This document shows positions 1-7,874 of a stretch of DNA of 37,788 nucleotides, one piece after another. A model generated the notes under the pieces. It was not told the origin of the DNA, made no database searches, and was given only the letters and a program-made list of their open reading frames with translations. Both the position numbers and the translations under genes were made by a program. Numbering within the stretch: position 1 is the stretch's first letter; the number at the start of each line of letters is the position of its first letter. Source of the stretch: Nocardiopsis alkaliphila YIM 80379 (GTDB taxonomy: Bacteria > Actinomycetota > Actinomycetes > Streptosporangiales > Streptosporangiaceae); assembly GCF_000341005.1 (NCBI RefSeq), contig NZ_ANBD01000011.1, positions 1,759 through 39,546 on the forward strand. Reading direction: 5' to 3'.

Positions 1-27
1 GAGGAGGCGGACCGGGCCGGCGAATGA
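1..27 (+). CDS. C-terminal tail of an upstream gene (partial)
   Basis: Frame 1 reads EEADRAGE followed by TGA at 25-27. Only eight residues are inside the window, so no function can be given. The stop codon overlaps the ATG of the next reading frame in an ATGA arrangement, the usual sign of translational coupling. That overlap is the main reason to believe this frame is coding. The rest of the gene lies outside the window. Confidence 0.45.
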   Translation, partial: EEADRAGE

Positions 28-344
28 TCGGTTGCCCCGATGGTCGGTCCGGCCCCATCGTGGAACGCGTGTCCACGCCCCCTTCCAGGTCCACGCCCCC
101 TTCCAGGTCCGCGCACCTGGGCCACCGCTCCCCGCGACCAGGGTGGGCCGGACGGGCCTTGGGACTTCACGCCGATGAGTGGGCGGCCTCGATCACCGAT
201 CCGACCCCGCTCTTCCACCGGGTACACGCCCTGGTCCAGGCCGGCGACCTGAAAGGCGCGGCTCGACTATTGCCTGAGGAGCGTCCCTACCCCTTGGCCG
301 AACAGGCGTTGTCGCACCTGTGTCCCGTGGTGTCCACCGGTTGA
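24..344 (+). CDS. Small hypothetical protein with an internal 6-residue duplication
   Basis: A 106-aa frame starting at an ATG that overlaps the preceding stop codon (ATGA). I do not recognise it. The first half is rich in Pro, Ser and Arg and carries a duplicated STPPSR unit. The second half (about residues 48-106) looks like an ordinary folded protein, with helical, Leu/Ala-rich segments around DLKGAARLLPEERPYPLAEQ, and has high GC at third positions. No signal peptide or membrane segment is visible. The odd N-terminal half could be a recent low-complexity insertion, or the true protein could be the C-terminal half of a longer gene displaced by an old frameshift upstream. Confidence 0.4.
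   Translation: MIGCPDGRSGPIVERVSTPPSRSTPPSRSAHLGHRSPRPGWAGRALGLHADEWAASITDPTPLFHRVHALVQAGDLKGAARLLPEERPYPLAEQALSHLCPVVSTG
72..110 (+). repeat. Tandem 18-bp direct repeat, two copies plus 3 bp
   Basis: The unit TCCACGCCCCCTTCCAGG occurs at 72-89 and again, identically, at 90-107, followed by TCC. Because 18 is a multiple of three it duplicates six codons of the surrounding frame without shifting it. It is probably replication slippage. Confidence 0.85.
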
Positions 345-397
345 GGGGACCGTCCTTCTCCGGCACGATGTGCCCATCATCGGCCGGAAAGAGTCGT

Positions 398-1336
398 TCA
401 GGGGTGAGCCCGGGCCCGTATCCGCGCCCCCCGATCGTGTGTGGAGGCCCAGGCGATCCCACAGGTGAAGGGCACCTCCACGCACCCCTTGGACAGGCAC
501 GGTTCCCAGGAGTCACGGGGCGGGGGGACCAGCGGTTCACGGCTCACGCAACCCGGGTCCTCCTCGACCGGCCCCAGTGTCGCCAGCAACGCGTGAGCCT
601 GTCGCGGACCGAACGCCGCCACCGCCCGGCCACGTAGTCGTCGTTCCAGTTCCGGTGCCAGGCCGTCCCGGAACACCCGCTCCTGGGCCAACACCACCAA
701 GGCCAGGTCCAAGGCCCCGCGCTGGTCCCGGGTCAGGTCGGGGTGGGCCTGGTCGAATCGATGCAGGTGTTCCCACCACAAGTCCCGCCGCTGTTCGGGA
801 GAGAGTTCGGCGAAGATCAGCCTGCGTCGAACCAGCGGGTGGGCGGCGAACTCATCGTAGTCGGTGGGTAGCCGAAAGCGGTGGGCCTGCACCCATTCTC
901 GGGCCAGTGCCTGATCGGAGCGGGCCAGGGGAGGGGTCCGGCCCCCGAAGGTCAATTCCAGGACCGCTCGCAGCCCCGTGGCCAGTCGGCCCCGCCGGTG
1001 TCGATTCTTGTGGGGCGCGCTCCGTCGGCGGGCCAATTCGCCCAGAACCTGCACGACTCGCAGGGTGGAGCGGGCGCCCAACCCGCGCACCAATGGTGGG
1101 ACCATCGCGGGCCCACGCCAGCAGTGGACACGTTGTCCGTTCCTACGGATCAATGTGGGCACCCACGGCGCATCCGGGCCCCACTGGCGAACACGCCAGG
1201 CGCGCACGTCGGGATGGGTGAGTGGCAGGGTCTGCAACCTACCCGCCGAAGCCGCCACCACCGCCGCGGAGATTCTCGCGCACCGCTCGCACGAGGAGTC
1301 GAAAGCCAACACGTACCGAATCCGCGTGTCCCTCAT
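398..1336 (-). CDS. CxxC thioredoxin-fold-like protein with a Cys-containing C-terminal tail
   Basis: The ATG at 1336 is chosen (312 aa) because a purine-rich AAAAAGGGGCGAAG precedes it and because the N-terminus then begins like a DCC/thioredoxin-type domain: beta strand RYVLAF, then D-S-S-C-E-R-C (C16, C19) and a helix. This resembles small thiol-disulfide oxidoreductase domains that read a redox partner. Residues about 100-260 are Arg-rich, helical and unfamiliar. The last ~50 residues hold four cysteines (GCVS, EPCLSKGC, FTCG) and could bind metal or form disulfides. No signal peptide is visible, so it is probably cytoplasmic. It stands alone, transcribed away from the MntR-like gene. Function unknown; the CxxC reading is moderate and the tail is unassigned. 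Confidence 0.6.
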   Translation of the reverse strand: MRDTRIRYVLAFDSSCERCARISAAVVAASAGRLQTLPLTHPDVRAWRVRQWGPDAPWVPTLIRRNGQRVHCWRGPAMVPPLVRGLGARSTLRVVQVLGELARRRSAPHKNRHRRGRLATGLRAVLELTFGGRTPPLARSDQALAREWVQAHRFRLPTDYDEFAAHPLVRRRLIFAELSPEQRRDLWWEHLHRFDQAHPDLTRDQRGALDLALVVLAQERVFRDGLAPELERRLRGRAVAAFGPRQAHALLATLGPVEEDPGCVSREPLVPPPRDSWEPCLSKGCVEVPFTCGIAWASTHDRGARIRARAHP

Positions 1337-1961
1337 CTTCGCCCCTTTTTCAAAGACCGTTTCACAGTCTTGTTGCCAGAACCGCTGCGTGGGCCGCTTT
1401 TCGGAACTCGTCTCGCACAACCAACGGTGACTTGTGTCCAAAACAACGCGAACAGGGATCAATTCGCCTTGACGTAACCGTTTCGTGAACGACCTTCACG
1501 ATTTCCGGTCAGGCTCTGAAGGTTCGACCGACACCACACCAAATCCCGTGACGATACGCCGAGAACATGGACGGAGTGTGTGGCGCCCGAAAGCGAGCGA
1601 GGGGACAAGCCCAACGGCAAAAGACGGTGAAGACGATGAGGCCGAGAAAGTCCCTTCAGCGGAGCGATGGCCACGGGTGGTGACACCTCTTCGGTCGGGA
1701 CACTTTGACCCCGCCTGAAATCCGGTCAGGAGACCGATGTCGAATTCCTGACAATGAGAGCGGAATCACCTGAAAGAAGCAGGTCACAGCGTCTTTTCCG
1801 CTCTTTTCCCTACCCGGAGCCTCGCGCCGACTCCCTCGCACGAGTGCACGGCCAGGACTCATCAGAACCCACCCTGTGCCCCCGGCCGAGGATGCGACCT
1901 CGTCCACGGGCACGACCGCGAAGATCATGGTGCCGAGGCGCTCCGCGATACGGTTACGGGC
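1337..1961. other. Long divergent intergenic region, no supported gene
   Basis: About 625 bases separate the leftward CxxC protein from the rightward MntR-like gene. Frames that cross it are short, or antisense to the regulator, and do not resemble known proteins. A TTGACC lies near 1704-1710, but I could not pair it with a convincing -10 box. I see no DtxR-family palindrome here, so autoregulation of the MntR-like gene is not evident. Nothing else is supported. Confidence 0.6.
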
Positions 1962-2660
1962 ATGGGCAACACACCAGCGCGGCCGTCCACTTCGGTCGAG
2001 GACTACGTGAAGGTCATCTACGACATCCAGGAGCGCGGCACCGGACCGGTGACGATCTCCGGGATGGCCGAGCGGCTGGCGGTGTCCAACTCCTCGGTCT
2101 CGGGGATGCTCCGCAAACTCAATGAACTCGGGCTCGTCGAACACCGACGCTACGGCAACGTGAACCTCACCGAGACCGGAACCAAGGCGGCCTTGGCGGT
2201 GCTGCGACGTCACCGCCTGTTGGAGACCTACCTGGTGGCCGAGTTGGGTTATTCCTGGGACGAGGTACACGACGAGGCCGAAATCCTCGAACACGTGGTC
2301 TCGGACAAGTTCGTCGACCGTATCGCCGCCCACCTGGGCGATCCGGTGGTCGATCCGCACGGTGACCCCATCCCCACCAGGGAGGGCACCATCGTCGAGC
2401 GTGAGTCGGTGTTGTTGTCACAGGCCGAGGCCGCGACCCGCGGGGTGATCGTACGGGTCAACGACACCGATCCCGAACTGTTGCGCTACCTGGCCGACAT
2501 CGACATCGGTATCGGTATGCACGTCAGGGTCGTGGAGAGGCTGCCCTTCGCCGGTTCCATCCAGATCGCGGTGCGTCCGGACAAGGGCGGCGAGGAACGC
2601 GAACAGGACCTGGGCCTGATCGCCGCCGAGGCCCTGTGGGTGAGTCCGGAGAAGGGCTGA
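1962..2660 (+). CDS. mntR: MntR-like (DtxR-family) manganese-responsive regulator
   Basis: A 232-aa DtxR-family protein: N-terminal winged helix (about 10-75, recognition helix around SNSSVSGMLRKL), metal-binding and dimerisation helices (about 76-145), and a C-terminal SH3-like/FeoA domain (about 155-230). In this family, metal choice follows two positions. Iron-type IdeR/DtxR has Met10 and Cys102, whereas Bacillus MntR has Asp8 and Glu99. Here the equivalents are D14 and E107, with H84, E110 and H111 also present, so manganese is favoured. The MntR Glu11 position is K17, so the site is not identical to the Bacillus one. It would bind DNA when Mn(II) is high and repress Mn uptake. The likely target in this window is the ABC importer at 25.8 kb, which carries a DtxR-like palindrome at its start. 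The ribosome site before the ATG is weak. Confidence 0.85.
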   Translation: MGNTPARPSTSVEDYVKVIYDIQERGTGPVTISGMAERLAVSNSSVSGMLRKLNELGLVEHRRYGNVNLTETGTKAALAVLRRHRLLETYLVAELGYSWDEVHDEAEILEHVVSDKFVDRIAAHLGDPVVDPHGDPIPTREGTIVERESVLLSQAEAATRGVIVRVNDTDPELLRYLADIDIGIGMHVRVVERLPFAGSIQIAVRPDKGGEEREQDLGLIAAEALWVSPEKG

Positions 2661-2887
2661 AGCGGGCCAGAACACGCCGATCTCAGCCGAGTCCGCCGGC
2701 GTCGAGGACGAAACTCGCCCGGCCGCGGCCGCACGCATCCGCTCCGCCACCCGGTGAGTGCACCACCGACCAGGCCCCGCACACCCCGAGGGCCTGCCCG
2801 AAAGGTCGATGGGCCAGGCAGGCCATGGACTGAACCGTTCGGCTCCCTCGATCCGGGCCCAACCCCTGGCTCGGCCTCGCCTCCATC

Positions 2888-2922
2888 ACTTAACCTGCTG
2901 GTATGCGCGAGCGATGTTAAGT
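2888..2922. promoter_or_regulatory. Inverted repeat ACTTAAC / GTTAAGT upstream of an MFS gene
   Basis: Perfect 7-bp arms at 2888-2894 and 2916-2922 are separated by 21 bp, unusually AT-rich for this DNA. The element lies 93 bp ahead of the MFS start at 3015, so it could be an operator or the promoter region. It does not resemble the DtxR-like box at 25.8 kb. Confidence 0.35.
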
Positions 2923-3014
2923 CCCCGTTCGAGGCCGGTTCGCGGCGAACGTCCGAGGACCACCGGGTGCACCACGTATCCGGGGTCCCTTGTTCGTCCG
3001 ACCGAAAGTCCTCC

Positions 3015-4211
3015 ATGAGCACCCTGAATCCACGTGTGCGCGCCGCACGTGTTCCCAGGCTGACCGGTCCCGTCTACGCTTACGCCTTCTTCGAGGAGTT
3101 CATCCTCCTCTATCCGCTCTATGCCCTGTTGTTCACCGAAACCGGCCTGGGCGTCACCCGCCTCAGCGCCCTGTTCGTCCTGTGGTCGTCGACCTCGGTG
3201 GCACTGACCATCCCCGCCGGCGCGCTGGCCGACCTGGTGCCCCGCCGCTCCCTTTTGATCGCGGCTCCGGCATTGACCGGATCGGCGTTCGCGCTCTGGC
3301 TGCTCACCCCCTCCCCATGGACGTTCGCTCTGGGTTTCGCACTCTGGGGCGCGGCCGGCGCGCTGTCCTCGGGTGCCTTCGAGGCGTTGGTCCACAGCGA
3401 ACTGGACCATCGCGGCGCGGCCCACCGCTACGCCCGCGTCATGGGGGTGGTCCGAGCCCTGGGGGTGGTGGCGGTGGGCGCGGCCACCCTGCTGGCCGTC
3501 CCGGTCATGGCCCTTGGTGGCTACGTGCTCATCGGCTCGGCCAGTGTGGCCGCCTGCGCGCTGTGCGCCGTGTCCGCGCTGGCTCTGCCCGAGCACCGCT
3601 CCGCGCGCCCCGCGGGCACCTCCACCGAACCCGGCTATCGGCAGATGCTGCGTCTGGGGCCGGCACAGGCCCGTGACAACCGTGCGGTGCGCACGGCGGT
3701 GCTCCTGGTCGTCCTGGTCAGTGCCTTCTGGGGAGCGTTGGAGGAGTACGTGCCTTTGTTGGCCCAGGACTCCGGGGTATCCGTCGGGTCGGTGCCGCTG
3801 GTGATGTTGACGGTGTGGATCGGTGTCACTCTGGGCGGGCTGCTCGCCGGCCCCGCCTCCGCCCTGCCCGGCCGGACCTTGGCGGTGCTGTTGGCCCTGG
3901 CCTCGGTGGCGATCGCGGTGAGTGCCCTGGTCACGGGGCCGGTCGGCTGGGCACTGTTGGGCTTCGGTTTCGGAGTGTGTCAGATGATGATGGTGGTGGC
4001 CGACGCCCGCTTGCAGCACTCCATCACCGGTCCCGCTCGGGCCACGGTCACCTCACTGGCGGATCTGGGCACCGAGACGTTGGGCATCACCACGTTCCTG
4101 GTCTACGCCGGGGTGTTCACCGCTTTGGGGCACGGACCCGCCTTCGCCTTGTTCGCCTTGCCCCACCTGGCGGCCGCGATGCTCTTGGTCCGCCTCGATC
4201 GAACCGGCTGA
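3015..4211 (+). CDS. MFS transporter, 12 TM, probable drug or metabolite exporter
   Basis: The frame is open further upstream, but the ATG at 3015 (398 aa) is chosen because it directly precedes the first conserved element: a short cationic N-terminus (STLNPRVRAARVPRL), then TM1 beginning VYAYAFFEEFILLYPLY. About twelve hydrophobic segments follow. The motif-A-like loop after TM2 reads GALADLVPRRSLL (D and R conserved), as in the major facilitator superfamily. The acidic pair FFEEF in TM1 is typical of proton-coupled MFS members of this type. The substrate cannot be read from the sequence. It lies in the same direction as the MntR-like gene but 354 bp downstream, so it is probably transcribed separately. 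An inverted repeat sits upstream and a strong hairpin terminator downstream. Confidence 0.85.
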   Translation: MSTLNPRVRAARVPRLTGPVYAYAFFEEFILLYPLYALLFTETGLGVTRLSALFVLWSSTSVALTIPAGALADLVPRRSLLIAAPALTGSAFALWLLTPSPWTFALGFALWGAAGALSSGAFEALVHSELDHRGAAHRYARVMGVVRALGVVAVGAATLLAVPVMALGGYVLIGSASVAACALCAVSALALPEHRSARPAGTSTEPGYRQMLRLGPAQARDNRAVRTAVLLVVLVSAFWGALEEYVPLLAQDSGVSVGSVPLVMLTVWIGVTLGGLLAGPASALPGRTLAVLLALASVAIAVSALVTGPVGWALLGFGFGVCQMMMVVADARLQHSITGPARATVTSLADLGTETLGITTFLVYAGVFTALGHGPAFALFALPHLAAAMLLVRLDRTG

Positions 4212-4396
4212 GGCGCCGACTCGTTCGCGTCCCCGAGCCTTCCAGGAAGACTTCCCGTTGTTCGACCGGTCGGCCCGGACCCTGGCGTTGCTCCAAGCGT
4301 CTCCACCCGTGTCGGCACGTTCACGCTCCGACACGAGGGCGGGAGGTGGATCCCGTCAGGCCGCACCGTGCTCGGGAGCGGCGGGCTACGGTGCCC

Positions 4397-4439
4397 GGGC
4401 CGTAGGTGGGGAGGAACCACCTACGGCCCGCCCATTTTT
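4397..4439 (+). terminator. Rho-independent terminator after the MFS gene
   Basis: A perfect 13-bp stem (arms 4397-4409 and 4417-4429, GGGCCGTAGGTGG and its complement) encloses a 7-nt loop and is followed within six bases by a run of five T. The T-tract is on the plus strand, so it stops transcription from the MFS gene and insulates the hydrolase promoter just downstream. Confidence 0.85.
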
Positions 4440-4452
4440 CTTCTGTCCCCTG

Positions 4453-4480
4453 TTGACCCTTCCGTTGTCCCGAATAGCAT
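4453..4480 (+). promoter_or_regulatory. Promoter of the alpha/beta hydrolase, leaderless type
   Basis: TTGACC (4453-4458), a 16-bp spacer, and TAGCAT (4475-4480). Transcription would start near 4487-4489, at or next to the GTG at 4489, which has no Shine-Dalgarno sequence. This suggests a leaderless mRNA. Confidence 0.55.
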
Positions 4481-4488
4481 CGTTTGTT

Positions 4489-5358
4489 GTGACTTACCAG
4501 ACGACGAAAACCGCGAAGTACACCAACACGGACAGTGCGTCCGTGCGCGGGATCAACGTCGATTACACCGACCACGGAGCGGGCTGCCCCGTCCTGTTCA
4601 TCCACGGTCACCCCTTCGACCAGACCATGTGGCGACCCCAGGTCAAAGCACTGGCTGGACGCGGATATCGCACCATCGTCCCTGACCTGCGCGGATATGG
4701 GCGCAGCACCGTCGTGCCCGGCGTCACCCCCATGGATGCCTTCGCACGCGACCTGGCCGCACTCTTGGACCACCTGGGGTTGGACGTGGTCAACGTCGTG
4801 GGCCTGTCCATGGGCGGGCAGGTGGCACTGGAGATGTACCGGCTCTTCCCCGACCGGGTCGACTCCCTGACCCTGGTGGCCACCAACCCGATGCCCGAGA
4901 CCGCACAGGGTCGGCTCGCCCGTGAACGGTTGGCCGCCCGCCTACGCGAACAGGGAATGCGCGGCTACGCCGACGACATGCTCGTGGGCATGATGACCGC
5001 CGAGAACGTGCGCGCCCTGCCCTCCGTCGCCGACCACGTACGCACCATGATGTACGCCGCCCCACCCGAGGGTGCGGCCGCCGCCCAGCTGGGCCGAGCC
5101 AGACGCCCCGACCACACCCTGCTACTCAAACGCATCTGTGCGCCCACCCTGCTGCTGGTGGGTCAACACGACCGGTTCACCCCGCCCGAAGGCGCCGAGC
5201 TCATGCACGTCCAAGTGCCCGACTCCATCGTTGAGATCATCGAGGGAGCGGGCCACCTGCCCAACCTCGAACGCCCCGAGCGGTTCAACGAGGTGCTGCG
5301 CCGCTTCCTCGATCAGGCCCGCGACCGAACCCGGGCGCTGTCGAACACCCGAAGCTGA
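4489..5358 (+). CDS. Alpha/beta-fold hydrolase
   Basis: A 289-aa cytoplasmic alpha/beta hydrolase. The GTG at 4489 is chosen because the longer open frame would read through the upstream terminator and because a promoter ends just before this codon. The oxyanion region is FIHGHPFDQTMW. The nucleophile elbow is G-L-S-M-G-G (S107), the acid is D228 in GQHDRF, and the catalytic histidine is H256 in GAGHLPNLERP, so the triad is complete and in the usual order. The cap domain lies at about residues 135-205. The overall pattern resembles 3-oxoadipate enol-lactonase, haloperoxidase and esterase relatives, but these cannot be told apart by sequence alone. It is monocistronic and convergent with the broken AraC-GyrI gene, which ends 5 bp away. 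Confidence 0.88.
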   Translation: MTYQTTKTAKYTNTDSASVRGINVDYTDHGAGCPVLFIHGHPFDQTMWRPQVKALAGRGYRTIVPDLRGYGRSTVVPGVTPMDAFARDLAALLDHLGLDVVNVVGLSMGGQVALEMYRLFPDRVDSLTLVATNPMPETAQGRLARERLAARLREQGMRGYADDMLVGMMTAENVRALPSVADHVRTMMYAAPPEGAAAAQLGRARRPDHTLLLKRICAPTLLLVGQHDRFTPPEGAELMHVQVPDSIVEIIEGAGHLPNLERPERFNEVLRRFLDQARDRTRALSNTRS

Positions 5359-5363
5359 AAGAG

Positions 5364-6235
5364 TCAGGTCTTTTCCACCGGTAGCCAAAGTTCACCGGAG
5401 GCGAGGTCGGCCTCCTTGTCCTCGAACCCCACCCTCAACATCTCCGAGCCGTGCTTGTGCCGGTAGGCGGGGTTGGAGGGGAACCACTCCGAGAAGGCGT
5501 ACGACCAGATCCGCTGGATCGCTTCGGGGAAGGGGAGCCGCTCGAACGAAAAGGCGACCCAGGTGCCCGCCGACACTTCCAATGGCTCCATCCCTCGGGG
5601 ACTTCGGTGGTGGACGTGGCCGCCGCCTGGTAGTAGTCGACGTCGCTTCCCTCACCGCGACCAGGCTCAAGGGTGAGGGTCACCCCCAAGGTGCCGTGCG
5701 GCTCTTGATCGGACAGCTCACGGATCCTCTCACGGGTGACCTCGTCGACGCCCTTGACGAACTCGACCATGGGCTCATTGACGCCCTCGTGGATCAGCGG
5801 TACCCGCGCTTTGGGACCCACGATACAGAACGCGTTCTTTTCCACGATCCGGTAACGCATGGTGGTGTTCCCTTCGATCATGAGGTGAAAGGTCAGTCGT
5901 GACTAGGAGTTGAGCGCGGCACCCGATCTACGGGCCTGGCCCGGACCGATACCGTGCATGGCCCGAAACGCCCGCCCGAAGGCCTCGGCCGACCCGTAGC
6001 CATAGCGCACCGCGATGTCGAGCAAGGTGTCCTTGCCTTCGATCACCTCGGCCGCGGCCAGGGTGAGGCGGCGCCGACGCACGTACTCCGAGAGCGGCAT
6101 CCCGGCCAACGCCGAGAACATCCTGCGCAAGTGGTGCTCACTCACGAGCGCGGTGCGCGCCATCGCGGCCACGTCCACCGGATCGCCCGGCTTCTGTTCC
6201 ATCCGCTCCAACGCCTCGTTCAACCGCTCCAGCAT
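5364..6235 (-). pseudogene. AraC-GyrI regulator broken by an amber codon and a frameshift
   Basis: Read on the minus strand from ATG 6235 (good AGAGGGAGG site upstream), the gene gives an AraC-type double helix-turn-helix domain (about 1-110, ending at TAG 5903-5905). In the same frame it continues SRLTFHLMIEGNTTMRYRI, the start of a GyrI-like effector-binding domain. Known members of this AraC-GyrI family (about 290 aa) have both domains in one chain, with Gln commonly at the linker, so the TAG looks like a CAG-to-TAG change. A second lesion lies at about 5592-5594: the frame shifts by one in a G run inside PEG-MEPLEVSAGTW, and the rest (FSEWFPSNPAYRH to ELWLPVEKT) is in another frame. Restoring one base would give 291 codons including the stop. 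A shortened HTH-only protein could still be made and bind DNA without ligand sensing. Confidence 0.85.
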
Positions 6236-6418
6236 CTGTTCCTCCCTCTTTCAGCCGCCACGTTACGGAGGAGGTACTCCTGTCGACCCGACTGTCGCCG
6301 TTCACCTCCGATCAGGTCCGCCTGCCTGAAGCCACTCTTGTGCCCACCGGAGAAGGAACTGTCCCACTCGCCCACTACCGTGCCGGGTCGGTCCATCACC
6401 ACACCCCCGGAAGGCCCC

Positions 6419-7708
6419 ATGTCGCGCAGCACACCTCGAACCGACACCGAACACTCTCGGCGTGAACCCCTGGGCCGCCGCTTCCACACACTCTTGGGCG
6501 CCATGGGGTCGGGCAACCTGGGTGACGGAATCGCGGTGGTGGCCTTGCCCTGGTACGCGGCCACCCTCACCGGCGACCCCTTCCAGGTGGCTCTGGTGGG
6601 CGCCGCCACCCGCCTGCCCTGGCTGCTGTTCGCCCTGATCGCCGGGGTGGTGGGGGACCGCGTCGACCGGCGCCGGTTGATGGTGGCCGCAGCGGGGGTC
6701 AAGGGCGTGCTGCTGATGGCCCTGACCGCCGTGATCGCCTTGGGCGCGGGGTCGATTCCGCTACTGGTGACCATCACCCTGCTGGTGGGCACCTGCGAAG
6801 TGTTCTTCGACAACACCGCCCAGGCGATGGTGCCCACATTGGTGCCGCGCTCACGGTTGGAACGGGCCAACGGATACCTGCAGGGGGTGGAGCGGGTACT
6901 CGACAAGTTCCTGGGCGCCCCGCTGGCCGGAATGCTGCTGGCCCTGTCCACCGCCTGGGCCTTCGGCGCGCAGGCCGCGCTCATCCTGTCGGCCATGGTC
7001 TGCCTGCTGGGTTTGAGGGGCGACCACCGTCCGGCCATGGCGGGAGAGCGGGGTCCCGGGATCCTCCTCATGCTGCGCGAAGGACTGGCGTGGTTGTGGC
7101 ACCACCCGGTGCTGCGTTCCACGGCCCTGCTCAGCGGGGCCTCCAACCTGGCCGCGGCGATGATGGCGGCGGTACTGGTGCTCTTCGCCCAGGACGTGCT
7201 CGGGGTGGGGCCCCAGGGCTATGGACTGCTGATGACCGTCACCGCAGCGGGCGCCGTTCTGGGTGCCCTGGTGGTGCCCTCCTTCTCGGGCCGTATCCAC
7301 CCGGCCACCGCCCTGATCGTGATCCTGGTGATCCTGGGCACCACCGCTCTGACCGTGGGGCTCACCCGCGACGTTGCGATGTTCGTGGTCTGCTATCTGA
7401 TCACCGGGTTCGCCTCCATGTGGTGGAACATCACCTTGATCTCCCTCTTTCAGCGTTCGACCCCCGACCGGCTGCGCTCACGTGCCTTCAGCGCCCATCG
7501 GACCCTGTCCTGGGGGATGCTCTCGGTGGGCATGGCCTTGGGTGGCGTCCTCGCCTCCGCCCTGGAAACAACGGTGGGGCGCGAGTGGGCCCTGGCCGCG
7601 CCCTTCCTGGCGGCGGGAACGATGGGTCTGGCCCTGTCCGTCGTCGCCACCCTGGTGCTCACTCGGAAGGTGGTCGACCAGGCCTTGGTCGAAGCCGAAT
7701 CGGCCTGA
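6419..7708 (+). CDS. MFS exporter (EntS/MFS_3-like), divergent from the broken regulator
   Basis: The ATG at 6419 (429 aa) has GGAAGG five bases upstream, and the preceding ORF extension lacks conserved character. The protein starts with a hydrophilic Arg-rich stretch, then LLGAMGSGNLGDGIAVVALPWYA, a TM1 typical of the enterobactin-exporter-like MFS_3 group. The loop 2-3 motif is GVVGDRVDRRRLMV. A conserved FFDNTAQAMVPTLV segment follows TM4, again a hallmark of this group. About twelve membrane segments are visible. Likely role: proton-driven export of a drug, siderophore or other small molecule. The start lies 183 bp from that of the divergent AraC-GyrI gene, the classic arrangement of a multidrug regulator and its pump. 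Since that regulator is broken, expression may be constitutive or lost. Confidence 0.87.
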   Translation: MSRSTPRTDTEHSRREPLGRRFHTLLGAMGSGNLGDGIAVVALPWYAATLTGDPFQVALVGAATRLPWLLFALIAGVVGDRVDRRRLMVAAAGVKGVLLMALTAVIALGAGSIPLLVTITLLVGTCEVFFDNTAQAMVPTLVPRSRLERANGYLQGVERVLDKFLGAPLAGMLLALSTAWAFGAQAALILSAMVCLLGLRGDHRPAMAGERGPGILLMLREGLAWLWHHPVLRSTALLSGASNLAAAMMAAVLVLFAQDVLGVGPQGYGLLMTVTAAGAVLGALVVPSFSGRIHPATALIVILVILGTTALTVGLTRDVAMFVVCYLITGFASMWWNITLISLFQRSTPDRLRSRAFSAHRTLSWGMLSVGMALGGVLASALETTVGREWALAAPFLAAGTMGLALSVVATLVLTRKVVDQALVEAESA

Positions 7709-7830
7709 CCCAAGGATCGTCGGATCGGGAAAAGACTGGAAATCTTCGGGCAACATCCGTGTCTGGTTCGACGTGGCGCCCCTACGGAAAGCACCATGGC
7801 CGTTCAGGATCGTCGGCAAGGCCGACCCCG

Positions 7831-7868
7831 AAAAGGAGGTGGGCGGGGCGGGGGTAGACACGCCCCGC
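7831..7868 (+). promoter_or_regulatory. Shine-Dalgarno and 8-bp hairpin in the baeRF leader
   Basis: AAAAGGAGGTG (7831-7841), nearly a perfect anti-16S match, lies 35 nt before the ATG at 7875. In between, arms 7843-7850 and 7861-7868 (GCGGGGCG and complement) form an 8-bp stem with a 10-nt loop. Folding would bring the site close to the start codon, or could gate initiation. An in-frame GTG at 7839 is an alternative start but then has no proper ribosome site. Confidence 0.4.
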
Positions 7869-7874
7869 AAATCT

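Noticed and set aside
398-560. Cys-rich C-terminal tail as an encrypted bacteriocin-like peptide
   Set aside because: Only four cysteines, no leader or cleavage signal, and no export or maturation genes nearby.
1656-2360. 234-codon frame antisense to the MntR-like gene
   Set aside because: It mostly mirrors the coding sequence of the regulator, has no ribosome site, and its residues do not resemble any family.
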